A stretch of DNA of 64,000 nucleotides from an uncultured Lachnospiraceae bacterium (GTDB lineage: Bacteria > Bacillota > Clostridia > Lachnospirales > Lachnospiraceae): positions 1 to 64,000 of the forward strand of contig CACYEN010000021.1 of assembly GCA_902773435.1 (NCBI GenBank), written 5' to 3'. Below the pieces are notes generated by a model. That model searched no databases, was not told the DNA's origin, and saw nothing but the letters and a program-made list of their open reading frames with translations. Position 1 is the stretch's first letter, and every line of letters starts with the position of its first letter. The position numbers and the translations under genes were made by a program. Below are positions 42,189-51,041 of the stretch, in pieces.

Positions 42189-43619
42189 TTATGATTCTGA
42201 CGCCTCACCCGCAGCAGGCAGGACGATCCGGATCCGGGTTCCGAGTCCTGTCCTGGAAAGGATCTCGAAATGTCCCCTGTGCTTGTCCACGATCCACTTC
42301 GCGATGGAGAGGCCCAGTCCCGTTCCCTTGTAGGACCTCACCTCGTCGGACCGGTAGAAGCGCTCGAACATGTGCCGTACGTCGGCCTCCGCCATGCCGA
42401 TTCCCGTGTCCTGGACCTGGATGTAGGCCTCGCCGCTCCCCGTGAAGCCGCAGGAAAAAATGATCTCATCCCCTTCCTTCGTGTACTTCGCCGCGTTGTC
42501 GGTCAGAATCCGGACCGCCTGCTTCAGCATCCCCGGATCCGCGGTCACGAAGATCGGCGTCTCCCCGGCGGAGCCTCCGGCCTCATAAGCGTCCCCGCCG
42601 GCAGATCCCGTGTCATCGGGGAGTCCGCTCCCTCCGCGGAACCGGTAAGGGTGCTTCTCATCGATCATGAAGGACTCCTCATAGACCTCGCGGAGCAGCT
42701 CCCTGAGATCCGTCTTCTCCATTTTGACCGCGTTCCTGCCGCTGTCCCCTCTCGCGAGGAACAGGAGCTGTTCCACCAGGCGGTTCATGTGGTCAGCCTC
42801 ATTCTGGATTGCCAGGATGGACTCGTCCAGGATCTTTTCATCCTGCTTGCCCCACCGGTCAAGCATGTTGGCGTAGCCCTGGATCACCGCGATCGGCGTC
42901 CGGAGCTCATGGGAGGCGTCATTGACAAATCTCGCCTGCTGCTGATAGGTCTCCTTCATCCTGATGAGGAGGTTGTTCATCGCGGCCTCCACGCCGGCCA
43001 GTTCGGAATCCCCGAGCGAGAGCTTGCGGGCGTCGTCCGGGCGGATCTGCGTGATTGCCTCCTCGAGGATCTGGTACTTGTCCTCCGAAAACGAAATCCT
43101 GCTCAGCTCGTCGGCCCTCAGCGCGAGCTCATTCAGCGGATCCAGGATCTGCCGGATCTTCCGGTCCTCCCTGTTGTATGCGATCAGGATCCCGATCAGC
43201 TGGAGGACGAACACGGCGAGCAGTATCCCCGCCATGATGAGGAGAACCCGGTCGACCCTCATCACAAGCACTGACGTGCCTGCCTTGTTCATGATCCTGT
43301 AGACCAGGCTGCCCTTCGCGGCTCCGCGCGTCAGCGACCGCGTCCCGTCGAAAGAGATCCTGCCGGTCTTCGCGATCTCAAGGCCGGCGGCATAGGCGAT
43401 GACGGAGCATAAAAAAAGAAGGACATCCAGCCTGATCGAGATGCCCAGTTTCTTCCTCACAAGTCCGAGGTGAAGCCTGCGGGTGATCGACGATACCCGC
43501 TTCGTCTCCCCGCCGGGAACCGGCGTCCTGTTCTTTGAGCGCGTGCCGTTCCCCCGGTGCCCTGCGGGTTTTCCCTCCTTCGGGAGTTTGTCCCCGCGCG
43601 CTCCCTGCTTTCTGCTCAT
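42189..43619 (-). CDS. Sensor histidine kinase
   Basis: A 476-residue membrane kinase. A long basic Pro/Gly-rich N terminus precedes two membrane helices (about residues 62-81 and 125-147) that enclose a small extracellular loop of about 45 residues. A HAMP-like segment is followed by HisKA with H237 in NDASHELRTP, and an HATPase_c domain with NAAKY, DTGIGM and GLGLSIAKWIV. A Gly/Ser/Asp-rich insert (about residues 330-350) interrupts the HATPase domain start. It starts 21 bases after the OmpR-type regulator. Confidence 0.92.
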   Translation of the reverse strand: MSRKQGARGDKLPKEGKPAGHRGNGTRSKNRTPVPGGETKRVSSITRRLHLGLVRKKLGISIRLDVLLFLCSVIAYAAGLEIAKTGRISFDGTRSLTRGAAKGSLVYRIMNKAGTSVLVMRVDRVLLIMAGILLAVFVLQLIGILIAYNREDRKIRQILDPLNELALRADELSRISFSEDKYQILEEAITQIRPDDARKLSLGDSELAGVEAAMNNLLIRMKETYQQQARFVNDASHELRTPIAVIQGYANMLDRWGKQDEKILDESILAIQNEADHMNRLVEQLLFLARGDSGRNAVKMEKTDLRELLREVYEESFMIDEKHPYRFRGGSGLPDDTGSAGGDAYEAGGSAGETPIFVTADPGMLKQAVRILTDNAAKYTKEGDEIIFSCGFTGSGEAYIQVQDTGIGMAEADVRHMFERFYRSDEVRSYKGTGLGLSIAKWIVDKHRGHFEILSRTGLGTRIRIVLPAAGEASES

Positions 43620-43640
43620 AGGCGTACTCCTGCTGCCCGT

Positions 43641-44402
43641 TTATTCTTCCCAGGCTTTGATGACATAGCCGACGCCTCTGACGGTGTGGATCATTTTCAC
43701 ATCAAAGACATCGTCGATCTTGGACCGCAGATAGCGGATATAGACGTCGATGACGTTGGTCTCGCCGACGTAATCGTACCCGCAGACCTTCTCGAGAAGC
43801 GTCTCCCTCGTCATGACGATATCCTGGTTCTCGAGGAGCGTCTTCAGCATCATGAATTCGCGGTTCGTGAGCGAGATCTCGTGGCCGTCCATGAGGACCC
43901 TGCGGCGCGGCTCGTCGAGGGTGAGCGGGCCCCACCGGAGGACGCCCTCCTGCCCCGGGGATTCCGGCCCCGCGCCCCGCGCGCCGGCGGGAGATCCCGC
44001 TCCGTCCGCCTTCGTCTCCATGGGATGAAGTTTCAGCGCGACCCGGATCCGCGCGAGGAGTTCCTCGATCGCAAACGGCTTCGTCACGTAGTCCACCGCA
44101 CCGGCGTCAAGCCCGGCCACCTTGTCCATCACCGAATCCCTTGCCGTCAGCAGGATGACCGGCGTCGGGCGTTCCTTTCCCAGCCTCCTCAGAACCTCGA
44201 GGCCGTTGAGTCCCGGCAGCATGATGTCAAGAAGTATGAGGTCATACTGAGTCCTCTCCGCCTCCTCCAGGGCATCCCGCCCGTTTCCGCACTTGGTGAC
44301 GCTGTAACCCTCGTGCAGAAGTTCAAGCTCCACAAACCTGGCGAGCTGTTCTTCATCCTCGACGATGAGGATACAGGGTTTTCTCGAATTCTCTCCGCTC
44401 AT
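43641..44402 (-). CDS. OmpR/PhoB-family response regulator
   Basis: A 253-residue regulator with a receiver domain (IVEDEEQLARF, phospho-Asp in ILLDIMLPG, Lys in VTKPFAIEEL) and a winged-helix DNA-binding domain (TNREFMMLKTLLENQD, NVIDVYIRYLRSKID, TVRGVGYV). A Gly/Ala/Pro-rich linker between the domains is longer than usual. It is encoded between the DUF4342 protein and the kinase. Direct repeats AGATTAA spaced by 11 bp before the operon are the kind of site such regulators bind. Confidence 0.93.
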   Translation of the reverse strand: MSGENSRKPCILIVEDEEQLARFVELELLHEGYSVTKCGNGRDALEEAERTQYDLILLDIMLPGLNGLEVLRRLGKERPTPVILLTARDSVMDKVAGLDAGAVDYVTKPFAIEELLARIRVALKLHPMETKADGAGSPAGARGAGPESPGQEGVLRWGPLTLDEPRRRVLMDGHEISLTNREFMMLKTLLENQDIVMTRETLLEKVCGYDYVGETNVIDVYIRYLRSKIDDVFDVKMIHTVRGVGYVIKAWEE

Positions 44403-44478
44403 CCCTTGTCCCGACCTCGTTTCCGTCAGCACAGGCGGAAGACCGCCCCGGTCTTCCGCCCGTCCCAGGCTCACAGCC

Positions 44479-45027
44479 TTACTTTGTGTTTTCGTCCTTC
44501 CTGTCTTTCGCGTAAAAGCCTTCCTTCATGGAGTCGGCGGCATTGCCTGCGGATTCCATAAATTCGTTGGCCTTCTTCAGGTCATCCCTGCCGTCGAATG
44601 AATACCTGCAGCCGAAGAACAGCGCCACGATCGCGACCGGGATCACAACCTTCCACGCGATGAGAAGGATGATGACGAGTGCGATGAGCGGAATCCTGAA
44701 GATCTCGGAGTCGTTTCTTCTGACGCAGAAGGAGTTGTCAACGCACACCCTGAAAAAATGCCTGATCGAATCCCGGAGCGTCCTCCCGACCTTTGTCTGT
44801 TCCCTTCGCTGCTCGTCGACCGTCTCCCTGACTTTGAGGTAATTGTCCTGCTGTTCATAGCTTGTGGAGAAATCAGCCTTTTCCGGCGCAGCGGTCTTCC
44901 CCTGCTTCTCCAGGCTCACCATCGCGTCGAGAAGATCCCAGTTCGACGCCTCAAGCGCGGCGCGGGCTTCCTCATAAGAAACGTTTGCTCTCTCGCGAAG
45001 TTTTTCGACTTTTTCAAGGTTATCCAT
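44479..45027 (-). CDS. DUF4342/UBA-like membrane protein
   Basis: A 182-residue protein. The N terminus (VEKLRERANVSYEEARAALEASNWDLLDAMVSLE) is a UBA-like three-helix unit as in DUF4342 proteins, followed by a charged coil and two adjacent hydrophobic segments (about residues 115-150, LIALVIILLIAWKVVIPVAIVAL) that form a membrane hairpin. DUF4342 proteins are widely paired with OmpR-type two-component genes in Clostridia, and a cell-envelope role is suspected. GAGGAG site before ATG 45027. First gene of the three-gene operon. Confidence 0.85.
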   Translation of the reverse strand: MDNLEKVEKLRERANVSYEEARAALEASNWDLLDAMVSLEKQGKTAAPEKADFSTSYEQQDNYLKVRETVDEQRREQTKVGRTLRDSIRHFFRVCVDNSFCVRRNDSEIFRIPLIALVIILLIAWKVVIPVAIVALFFGCRYSFDGRDDLKKANEFMESAGNAADSMKEGFYAKDRKDENTK

Positions 45028-45152
45028 CTTTTTTCTCTCCTCTTTCTTCATGTGGCGGCGGATCTTACGTCCGCCGGATTTTTGACGCGGATGCGTTTCT
45101 TCTTTTTGTTCTGTTTTGTTTTCGCGTTCCGCATGTTCGTTTCGATGATGCT

Positions 45153-45206
45153 ACTCTATCATCCCTGCTTTAAAAGAGCTTTGAAGAAAGATTAAAGTTA
45201 GATTAA
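45153..45206 (-). promoter_or_regulatory. Promoter and OmpR-type direct repeats of the DUF4342-TCS operon
   Basis: On the minus strand two TTAATCT words (plus-strand AGATTAA at 45189-45195 and 45200-45206) are 11 bp apart, the classic spacing for OmpR/PhoB dimers. They lie just upstream of a weak -35 and a TGA-TAGAGT extended -10 (about 45153-45161). This predicts positive autoregulation. Confidence 0.6.
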
Positions 45207-45244
45207 TATACAAAAATTGATTTTTAATTTTCACCAAAGTCCGG

Positions 45245-46018
45245 TCAGCCGGCAGTGCTCTCCGGAACGTCCCCCGCCTCCGTGATGGTGATCGTCTCGA
45301 TGACGGGCTGGTCCTCCGGCGGGATCGTGCCGTTCCCGTCCGCAGGTTTCGCCTCCCCGCAGATCCGGTCCACCACGTCCATGCCCTCCGTCACGTACCC
45401 GAAGGCGGCGTAGTCCCCGTCGAGGAACGTGCTGTCCCTGTGAACGATAAAGAACTGGGAACTCGCGCTGTCCTTCATCTGCGACCTCGCCATCGAGATC
45501 GCCCCGCGCGTGTGGGAGAGATTATTCTCAAAGCCGTTGCTGCTGAATTCCCCCTTGATGTTCCTGTCGGAACCGCCGGTTCCGTTCCCCTCCGGGTCTC
45601 CGCCCTGCATCATGAAGCCGTCGATGATTCTGTGGAAAGTCAGGCCGTCATAAAATCCCGATTCCGCGAGGGACACGAAATTCTTCACCGTCTCCGGGGC
45701 GGCCGTCTCATCGAGCGCGACGGTGACGCTGCCGAAATCCTTGATATCGATCTTCGCGTAGTGGGTGATGTTGATGTCGTCGGCGCTCACAGCAAGCTTC
45801 TCCTTTGAGGCGGCCGCGCTTTCAGTTTCAGCGGAGGCTTCGGACACCGTGCTCTCCGACCCCGCGGAAGAGGACGTCTTCGTCCCTGCCCCCGCGCTCC
45901 GGACTGAGGACACGATGATCGCGATGATTCCGATGATCGCCGCAGCCGCGGCGATCCCGATCAGGATCTTCGGATTGACGCTCGGGTTTCCCTTCTTTTT
46001 CTTCTTTTTTGATGCCAT
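45245..46018 (-). CDS. Membrane-anchored peptidyl-prolyl cis-trans isomerase, cyclophilin type
   Basis: A 257-residue protein with a Lys-rich start, one membrane helix (about residues 18-38), a Ser/Ala/Glu linker and a cyclophilin domain (about residues 85-250). Active-site residues are visible in [16 protein letters not shown] and SQFFIVHR. As an extracytoplasmic foldase it would assist secreted proteins after export. RBS AAAGGAG. Monocistronic. Confidence 0.92.
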   Translation of the reverse strand: MASKKKKKKGNPSVNPKILIGIAAAAAIIGIIAIIVSSVRSAGAGTKTSSSAGSESTVSEASAETESAAASKEKLAVSADDINITHYAKIDIKDFGSVTVALDETAAPETVKNFVSLAESGFYDGLTFHRIIDGFMMQGGDPEGNGTGGSDRNIKGEFSSNGFENNLSHTRGAISMARSQMKDSASSQFFIVHRDSTFLDGDYAAFGYVTEGMDVVDRICGEAKPADGNGTIPPEDQPVIETITITEAGDVPESTAG

Positions 46019-46060
46019 GTTCTCACATTCTCCTTTTTCGTGTGATTGAATTACCGGATC

Positions 46061-46768
46061 TCACAGCTCCCGGTCCGACGCGAACATAAGCGAGTTCTGC
46101 AGCGACCAGGAGCTCAGCGAATCATCGCAGGGTATTGTCGTCGTGAAGCGAAAGCTCTTCTTCAGCATCCTCTCCATCCGCCTCCCCCGGAGGGCGAACG
46201 GCCCCCGGAGGGCGGCGGCGACATTGACCGCATAGATGCCTCCCTCGGTCAGCCTTCTCCGGATCAACCCGATCCCGGTCTCGGACCGCAGCTCCCGGAT
46301 CGCCCGCTTTCCGGAGTAGGCGTCATCTATAATGAAATCGTAGCTGTCCGCGCACCGGAGCAGATAGTCAAACCCGTCTTCATTGATGATCCTGAGGCGG
46401 CGGCTGCGCGATTCGTCCGCGAGCAGCTCATCGAGATAAAAATGTTTCTTCGCGATGTCCGTCAGCCTGCCGTCGATTTCGACGACGTCCATCTCCCGGT
46501 CCGGATAATGGCTGATGTAATACTTGGGATACGCGAAAGCCCCGCCGCCGATCAGCAGGGTTTTCCGGATTTCGGGTCTCAGGCTGAACGCGAACGACAG
46601 CTGGCTCAGGTAGGGGAAGACGAGCTCGTTTCTCATCTCCGGATCGGTAAAGGTCGCCGATTCGATCGCGCCCCTGACCATCAGCAGCCTGACGTTCTGT
46701 TTCCTGAAGCGCATCTCCCTGATCCCGTATCCGTATAGATCGTCAAATTTATTATTTTTCTGATCCAT
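46061..46768 (-). CDS. Spermidine-synthase-like SAM-binding protein
   Basis: A 235-residue methyltransferase-fold protein with glycine loop LLIGGGAFAYPKY, acidic strand end MDVVEIDGRL and YDFIIDDAYSG. This resembles polyamine-synthase-like or fused SpeE-type proteins but lacks clear putrescine-binding residues, so the substrate is unknown. There is no Shine-Dalgarno site; a TATTAT lies six bases before the ATG on the minus strand, so the mRNA could be leaderless. It is separated from the Hsp70-like gene by a candidate small RNA. Confidence 0.8.
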   Translation of the reverse strand: MDQKNNKFDDLYGYGIREMRFRKQNVRLLMVRGAIESATFTDPEMRNELVFPYLSQLSFAFSLRPEIRKTLLIGGGAFAYPKYYISHYPDREMDVVEIDGRLTDIAKKHFYLDELLADESRSRRLRIINEDGFDYLLRCADSYDFIIDDAYSGKRAIRELRSETGIGLIRRRLTEGGIYAVNVAAALRGPFALRGRRMERMLKKSFRFTTTIPCDDSLSSWSLQNSLMFASDREL

Positions 46769-46854
46769 TAATTTATAATATCTGTTTTGATTTGCGCGAG
46801 TGCTCAGTTGATTTTTTAACTTCAGTAGTTTTTATTTATCTCTAATTCCAAATA

Positions 46855-46958
46855 TGTTATACTTCTTCATGGCTGGCTGCACCCCAGCCATGGGTGCGAA
46901 AACGTCCGGTGAAGGCGGGCCGTAACCCCTCATATACGGCCTGTCTCTTTTATCGGGC
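46855..46958 (+). ncRNA. Candidate small RNA with alternative hairpins
   Basis: An extended -10 TGT-TATACT (46855-46863) on the plus strand is followed by about 90 bases without a gene. Stem A (46868-46876 with 46884-46892) and stem B (46879-46884 with 46892-46897) cannot form together. A third hairpin GGCCGTA/TACGGCC (46918-46924 with 46935-46941) precedes TGTCTCTTTTAT, an intrinsic terminator pattern. No known RNA family is recognised. Confidence 0.4.
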
Positions 46959-46974
46959 AGAAAGCCGCGCAGCC

Positions 46975-48885
46975 TCACCCGAGGGGAATCTCCACCACCT
47001 CCGCCATCTTCGTCAGGCACTCCTCGATCTGCGCCGCGATCTCGTCCACCATTCGCCCGGTGATCTCCTCGTTCTTGTCCTCCTCAAAACTCCTCAGAAG
47101 GTCCTTCTTCACGCTCCCCGCGATCATGCCGAGTCTTGACCGGAACGCGCTCTCCGTGATCAGTTTCCTCACGGGAACCGGAAGGCTCAGGTCGAGCAGA
47201 GCCTTCTCCATCTTCTTCTTCCCGAGAATCAGCACGAGCAGCGACACAAGGGCGCCCGCGATGATGCCGTTCGGGCCGGCCGAGATGACGGCGATTCCGG
47301 AACCGCCGCAGATCAGTCCGACCAGGATGGAGATGATCGAATCGATCATCAGGGTGATCTCCTGGACCGCGAACATGTTCTTCGCGTCGAGCCTGATATC
47401 GATATCCGACGCGTTGAGATAGGAGTTCAGGCTGAGCGCCGTGTAGGGCACATTGTGGCGGATGCAGATCGGAACTGTGTACTCCTCCAGCTTGTCCGCG
47501 ACGAGGTTCAGCCAGGAGGAGATCGGCTTGATCAGAAGCTCCCTCGCCTCGTCAGACCTGAGATAGGCCGTGATCTCCTCTTTCAGGGCGTCGTCGGTAT
47601 CGGAGAGGCGCCTGATCTCCCCGCTGCGCCATCTCTCGAAGACCGTCATGCCGGCATTTTCGAGGATCGGCTCCACGAGCGTCTCCACCGCCGACCTGTA
47701 CAGGCTGTCGATCTCCGACGCGACGATATCCTCGATCACCCCTGACGCCTTCAGCTCCTCGATTTCCCTGCGGAAATCGCGCAGCTCGTCGTCTATTCTC
47801 CCGCAGTAGGCCAGGCCGCGGGACACCGAGAACTCCGGCTCCGCGCCCGTGATGATGACTGAATCGGGAAATGCCTCCATACACCACTTCCGTACCGCCG
47901 GGAGCTTCGACACGCCCCCGGTCATGAAGACGAGCTCCGGGGCCTCCCCGCCGATGCCCTCCCTGATCTCGCGAAGCGAACTCACGAATACCGAGCGGAA
48001 GGACCGGCCCCCCAGCCTGTCCGAGGGCTTCTCCAGAAGGAGTTCCGCGATCTCGCTGTCCATGGCGATCTTCAGGCGGATGGGTCTGTCGAGCCGGATC
48101 AGGACGGTTTCGGCGCAGGGCTCGTCCCTGAAATATTCCTCGTCGGAAAAATACCTCTCCTTGAGTCTTCTCGCCGCGAACTCGCAGTAGTTCTTCCACG
48201 GCTCGCTCTTCTCGAACACGCGGCGGATCTCCTTCTCGTCTGGGGACCGCCTGACCGATTCCTCCAGCAGGATCTCATCCATCACGCCGCCGCCCAGAGT
48301 GACTTCCCCCGCCGTCCGCATCTCCACTTCTTTCCCGCCGCAGACGTGGGCGAAGTCGGTGGTCGACGAACCGATGTCCACGACAAGGACCGGCTTGGAG
48401 AGGATGTCATACCCTACCTGCAGGTGCCGGGACTGGCACGCGCTCACGAGCGCGGCCCTGGATTCCGACACAATTCTGGCAGGCGGATAGCCGATCGCCT
48501 CAAAGATCGCCCTGTACTGTTCCCTCGCGTTCCGGTTCCAGCCCGCCGGGCATCCTATATAGAAACAGCAGTCGGCCCCCTTCACGAGGTCCCCCGCCGC
48601 GTAGAGCTCTCCGAGGACACCCGCGGCGAAGCTTCTGATATCCCCCTCGCTGGAAGAGTCCGTCAGGAACCTGCTCTTGAAGCGGAGTTTCCGGCGGACG
48701 GCTCCCGACGCGTAGCAGGCATTTTCCCCGATCAGCAGCTGGCCGTCGCTCATCGCCGCGTAGGCGGTGACAAAACTGCCGGCGTTCCGGACGGGGATGA
48801 TGTCCGGCGGTGTCTTCTGTTCTTTCAGGAGAACCGAGATCGCGCTCTCGGCGTCTCCGAGGTCAAACCCGTAATATTTTTCCAT
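46975..48885 (-). CDS. Hsp70-like ATPase with C-terminal membrane hairpin
   Basis: A 636-residue actin/Hsp70-fold ATPase. Phosphate-1 (GFDLGDAESAISVL), phosphate-2 (VVDIGSSTTDFAHV) and adenosine (VFMTGGVSKLPAVRKW) motifs are intact. In place of the DnaK peptide-binding domain there is a charged helical region and, near residues 520-565, a strong hydrophobic hairpin (IISILVGLICGG...AGALVSLLVLILG), then a helical tail. It therefore is not DnaK. The ATPase would be anchored to the membrane. It is last in a cluster of four small unknown genes on the same strand. RBS GGGGGA. Confidence 0.85.
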   Translation of the reverse strand: MEKYYGFDLGDAESAISVLLKEQKTPPDIIPVRNAGSFVTAYAAMSDGQLLIGENACYASGAVRRKLRFKSRFLTDSSSEGDIRSFAAGVLGELYAAGDLVKGADCCFYIGCPAGWNRNAREQYRAIFEAIGYPPARIVSESRAALVSACQSRHLQVGYDILSKPVLVVDIGSSTTDFAHVCGGKEVEMRTAGEVTLGGGVMDEILLEESVRRSPDEKEIRRVFEKSEPWKNYCEFAARRLKERYFSDEEYFRDEPCAETVLIRLDRPIRLKIAMDSEIAELLLEKPSDRLGGRSFRSVFVSSLREIREGIGGEAPELVFMTGGVSKLPAVRKWCMEAFPDSVIITGAEPEFSVSRGLAYCGRIDDELRDFRREIEELKASGVIEDIVASEIDSLYRSAVETLVEPILENAGMTVFERWRSGEIRRLSDTDDALKEEITAYLRSDEARELLIKPISSWLNLVADKLEEYTVPICIRHNVPYTALSLNSYLNASDIDIRLDAKNMFAVQEITLMIDSIISILVGLICGGSGIAVISAGPNGIIAGALVSLLVLILGKKKMEKALLDLSLPVPVRKLITESAFRSRLGMIAGSVKKDLLRSFEEDKNEEITGRMVDEIAAQIEECLTKMAEVVEIPLG

Positions 48886-48971
48886 CGCTGTCCCCCAGTC
48901 AGCCGCTCTTCCCGGAGCCCTCAGAGAAAGAGCCCCGGAATCCTCGAAGGATCCGGCGCCCCTGCCTCAGT

Positions 48972-49829
48972 CTATGCGCGGGCAGCGGAAGCGAGCCCCT
49001 TCTTCAGCAGCATCCCGTCGCAGACGAGGGCCGGCCGGAGCGTCCCGCCGCCCTCGGACGGCAGGCGGTCAAACCACGCCGCGTGCTCCTCGCTGTAGTC
49101 GACCACATCGATGTGCTTCGTGTGGAGATAGTATTTGAGCTCCGAGAGCTTCTCGAACGCGTACGCGCTGTCCCCGCTGTAGGAGGCCTCCAGGAGTCCC
49201 GAGTAGAGCGCCAGGTCCGCGGCCGACATTCCCTTAGCGGCATTCCGGTCCGCCGCCCTCTGGTTCCAGACGTCCTCCACGGCGATCTGGTCTAGGTTCC
49301 GGTCTATGATCATCATAACCGTCCTGATCGTCCTGCACATCTTATCGCTGTCGATGATGCACTCCGTCATCCGCTCCTTAACGGCAGTGCGCGTCTTTGC
49401 GCTGAACCGCCCCGCCAGAAAGAAGCAGACGCCCGCGCCGGCAAGAAGGACCAGGGCGGAGGGAATCTTCAGGAGATTCACCGTCGTCGTGAGCACCGCC
49501 GCGGCGCAGAGGGCCGCGCCGGCGATGAGGAACGCCAGGAACAGGACCATTCCCCGCGAGGCGCCCTGCCGCTTTCCCTCCTTCGGGGACCGCTCCCATA
49601 TGCGGATATCCCTCACGGTATCCGAGATCGGGACCATTGCTTTGGCTGCGGCAAGCATCCCCGCCGCAGCCTCCCTCACCCTGTCATCCGCGCAGTTTTC
49701 ATTGTACCGGTATGTCATCCGGTCGAAGAAAGCCTCGAGAACCGGCCTCGCCTGGTCGGGCGTCGCCGCAGTGTCGAGCTGACGCGCCAGCTTCTCCCGG
49801 TGCGCTTCAAAAATCTCAGTCATCGTCAT
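48972..49829 (-). CDS. Unknown two-TM protein of the Hsp70-like cluster
   Basis: A 285-residue protein with cytoplasmic helices (residues 1-90), two membrane helices close together (about residues 95-120 and 125-145) and a helical C-terminal half. No known domain is recognised. It overlaps or abuts the acidic secreted protein gene (GAAGGA site lies within that gene) and is followed by the Hsp70-like gene, so it is probably cotranscribed and could be a partner or nucleotide-exchange/target factor for it. Start at 49829 is chosen for spacing from GAAGGA; 49823 is also possible. Confidence 0.75.
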   Translation of the reverse strand: MTMTEIFEAHREKLARQLDTAATPDQARPVLEAFFDRMTYRYNENCADDRVREAAAGMLAAAKAMVPISDTVRDIRIWERSPKEGKRQGASRGMVLFLAFLIAGAALCAAAVLTTTVNLLKIPSALVLLAGAGVCFFLAGRFSAKTRTAVKERMTECIIDSDKMCRTIRTVMMIIDRNLDQIAVEDVWNQRAADRNAAKGMSAADLALYSGLLEASYSGDSAYAFEKLSELKYYLHTKHIDVVDYSEEHAAWFDRLPSEGGGTLRPALVCDGMLLKKGLASAARA

Positions 49830-49834
49830 GGTCT

Positions 49835-50626
49835 TCACATTCCTTCGAACAGAATCGCGGGAATCCGCTCACTGTCGGCTTCCTCGTAGACGGCGTCCCG
49901 CACTTCCGAGATGCTCCCGTAGGCCGAGTTCGCCAGCGCCGCCCCGCCCCACTCGCCGGCCGGGAGATAATTCTCCTCCATGCCGCTGCCGAGCACGGCG
50001 CAGTTCTCCCCGCCGCTGAACCCGAGAAGGTAGCTGTAGGACCTCACCACATAGGCGGAACCGAGATAGTAGTGGTCTCTCGTGTTGTCCCGAACGCAGA
50101 CAAAATTATATCCGTCGTAATCGACGTAGCTGATCACGGCCGCCCCCTCATCCGTGAAGGAGGCGATCCTGACCGTGGCGCCCGCTCCCTCCAGAACCGA
50201 TGAGATAAATGACTCAAAACGGCCGGCGTTCACAAGTCCGTCCTCCCCCGCGATGACGACCCCCGCTTCCGCGAGCCCGTCATAGGAACCGGGCAGGCTG
50301 CCAAGGGACGCCTCGATCCCGGAGATGTCGCGTCCGGTCTTCTCCGACAGCTCGTCGCTCGAAGGCCCGAGATGGACGCCGGAATCCGTGCCCGCGGACG
50401 CCTCCCCGTCCCACTCGCCGTCCTCGTCAGTCCAGTCGTCGAGACCGTCGTCCCACTCGCCGTCCAGGTTGTCGTTCCACTCCTCGTCCCCGTAGTAGTC
50501 GTCGTCCCCGTAATAGTAGTCGTCCTCGTCGTAGTAATACTCGTCGTCCGCCGCCGTCCATGCGGGTCTGCAAATAAGAAGCGCCGCGGACAGCGCCACG
50601 GCTGCCAGACCTCTCATCTTTTTCAT
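49835..50626 (-). CDS. Secreted Asp/Tyr-rich protein of the Hsp70-like cluster
   Basis: A 263-residue protein with a signal peptide (cut near AWTAADD) and then 55 residues of almost only Asp, Tyr, Glu, Gly and Trp, followed by a folded C-terminal domain of about 160 residues (SGIEASLGSLPGSYDGLA and on). The acidic-aromatic region could bind calcium or a cationic surface polymer. The C-terminal domain is not recognised. GGAGG eight bases before ATG 50626. Its stop overlaps the following gene's translation start region. Confidence 0.75.
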   Translation of the reverse strand: MKKMRGLAAVALSAALLICRPAWTAADDEYYYDEDDYYYGDDDYYGDEEWNDNLDGEWDDGLDDWTDEDGEWDGEASAGTDSGVHLGPSSDELSEKTGRDISGIEASLGSLPGSYDGLAEAGVVIAGEDGLVNAGRFESFISSVLEGAGATVRIASFTDEGAAVISYVDYDGYNFVCVRDNTRDHYYLGSAYVVRSYSYLLGFSGGENCAVLGSGMEENYLPAGEWGGAALANSAYGSISEVRDAVYEEADSERIPAILFEGM

Positions 50627-50695
50627 ATTCACTGCCTCCGGAAAAAATGTCTGTCTTCAATCAAAAAGACCGCTGTTCCGTCTCTCGGGTCACGG

Positions 50696-50950
50696 TCAGC
50701 GCTTCAGCCTCACTTCCGTGATCTCGGCCCTTCCGTCCCGGCACACGCCGGTGAGCTCTATGCGGGCCCTCCTGTCCTCCGTGCGGTATTCTTCGGTCAC
50801 CGGGCTTCCGCCGGAGGTCCTCCGGATCACTCCGTAAAAGTCTCTCAGAATGGGGTCGGAGACGACCCCCGCGACTCTCAGCCCCTCATTGAATCCGTAC
50901 GCCTCAATCAGTCTGCCCGTCAGCGCTGCCTTCGCTTCCTCGGTATTCAT
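50696..50950 (-). CDS. Small hypothetical protein of the Hsp70-like cluster
   Basis: An 84-residue protein that begins MNTEEAKAALTGRLIEAYGFNEG after GAGGGGGTGG and ends with a basic Arg/Lys tail. No signal or membrane segment. Function unknown. It is the first of four co-oriented genes. A longer reading frame upstream passes through the inverted repeat at 51042 and is not used. Confidence 0.65.
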   Translation of the reverse strand: MNTEEAKAALTGRLIEAYGFNEGLRVAGVVSDPILRDFYGVIRRTSGGSPVTEEYRTEDRRARIELTGVCRDGRAEITEVRLKR

Positions 50951-51041
50951 ACTGCCCACCCCCTCGCGCGAACCGTTTCGCTGCCTCGGCCTCCCGCATT
51001 TTCCGCGAAAAGACACAGCCCGGAGGTTCATCCCAGAGACG

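Noticed and set aside
46855..46958. Small signal recognition particle RNA
   Set aside because: The conserved GGUCAGG/CCGGAAGG...AGCAGCC core is absent; only CCGG-GAAGG is vaguely similar.
46975..48885. DnaK chaperone
   Set aside because: No DnaK substrate-binding domain; the C-terminal part is a membrane hairpin and the usual grpE-dnaK-dnaJ neighbours are missing.
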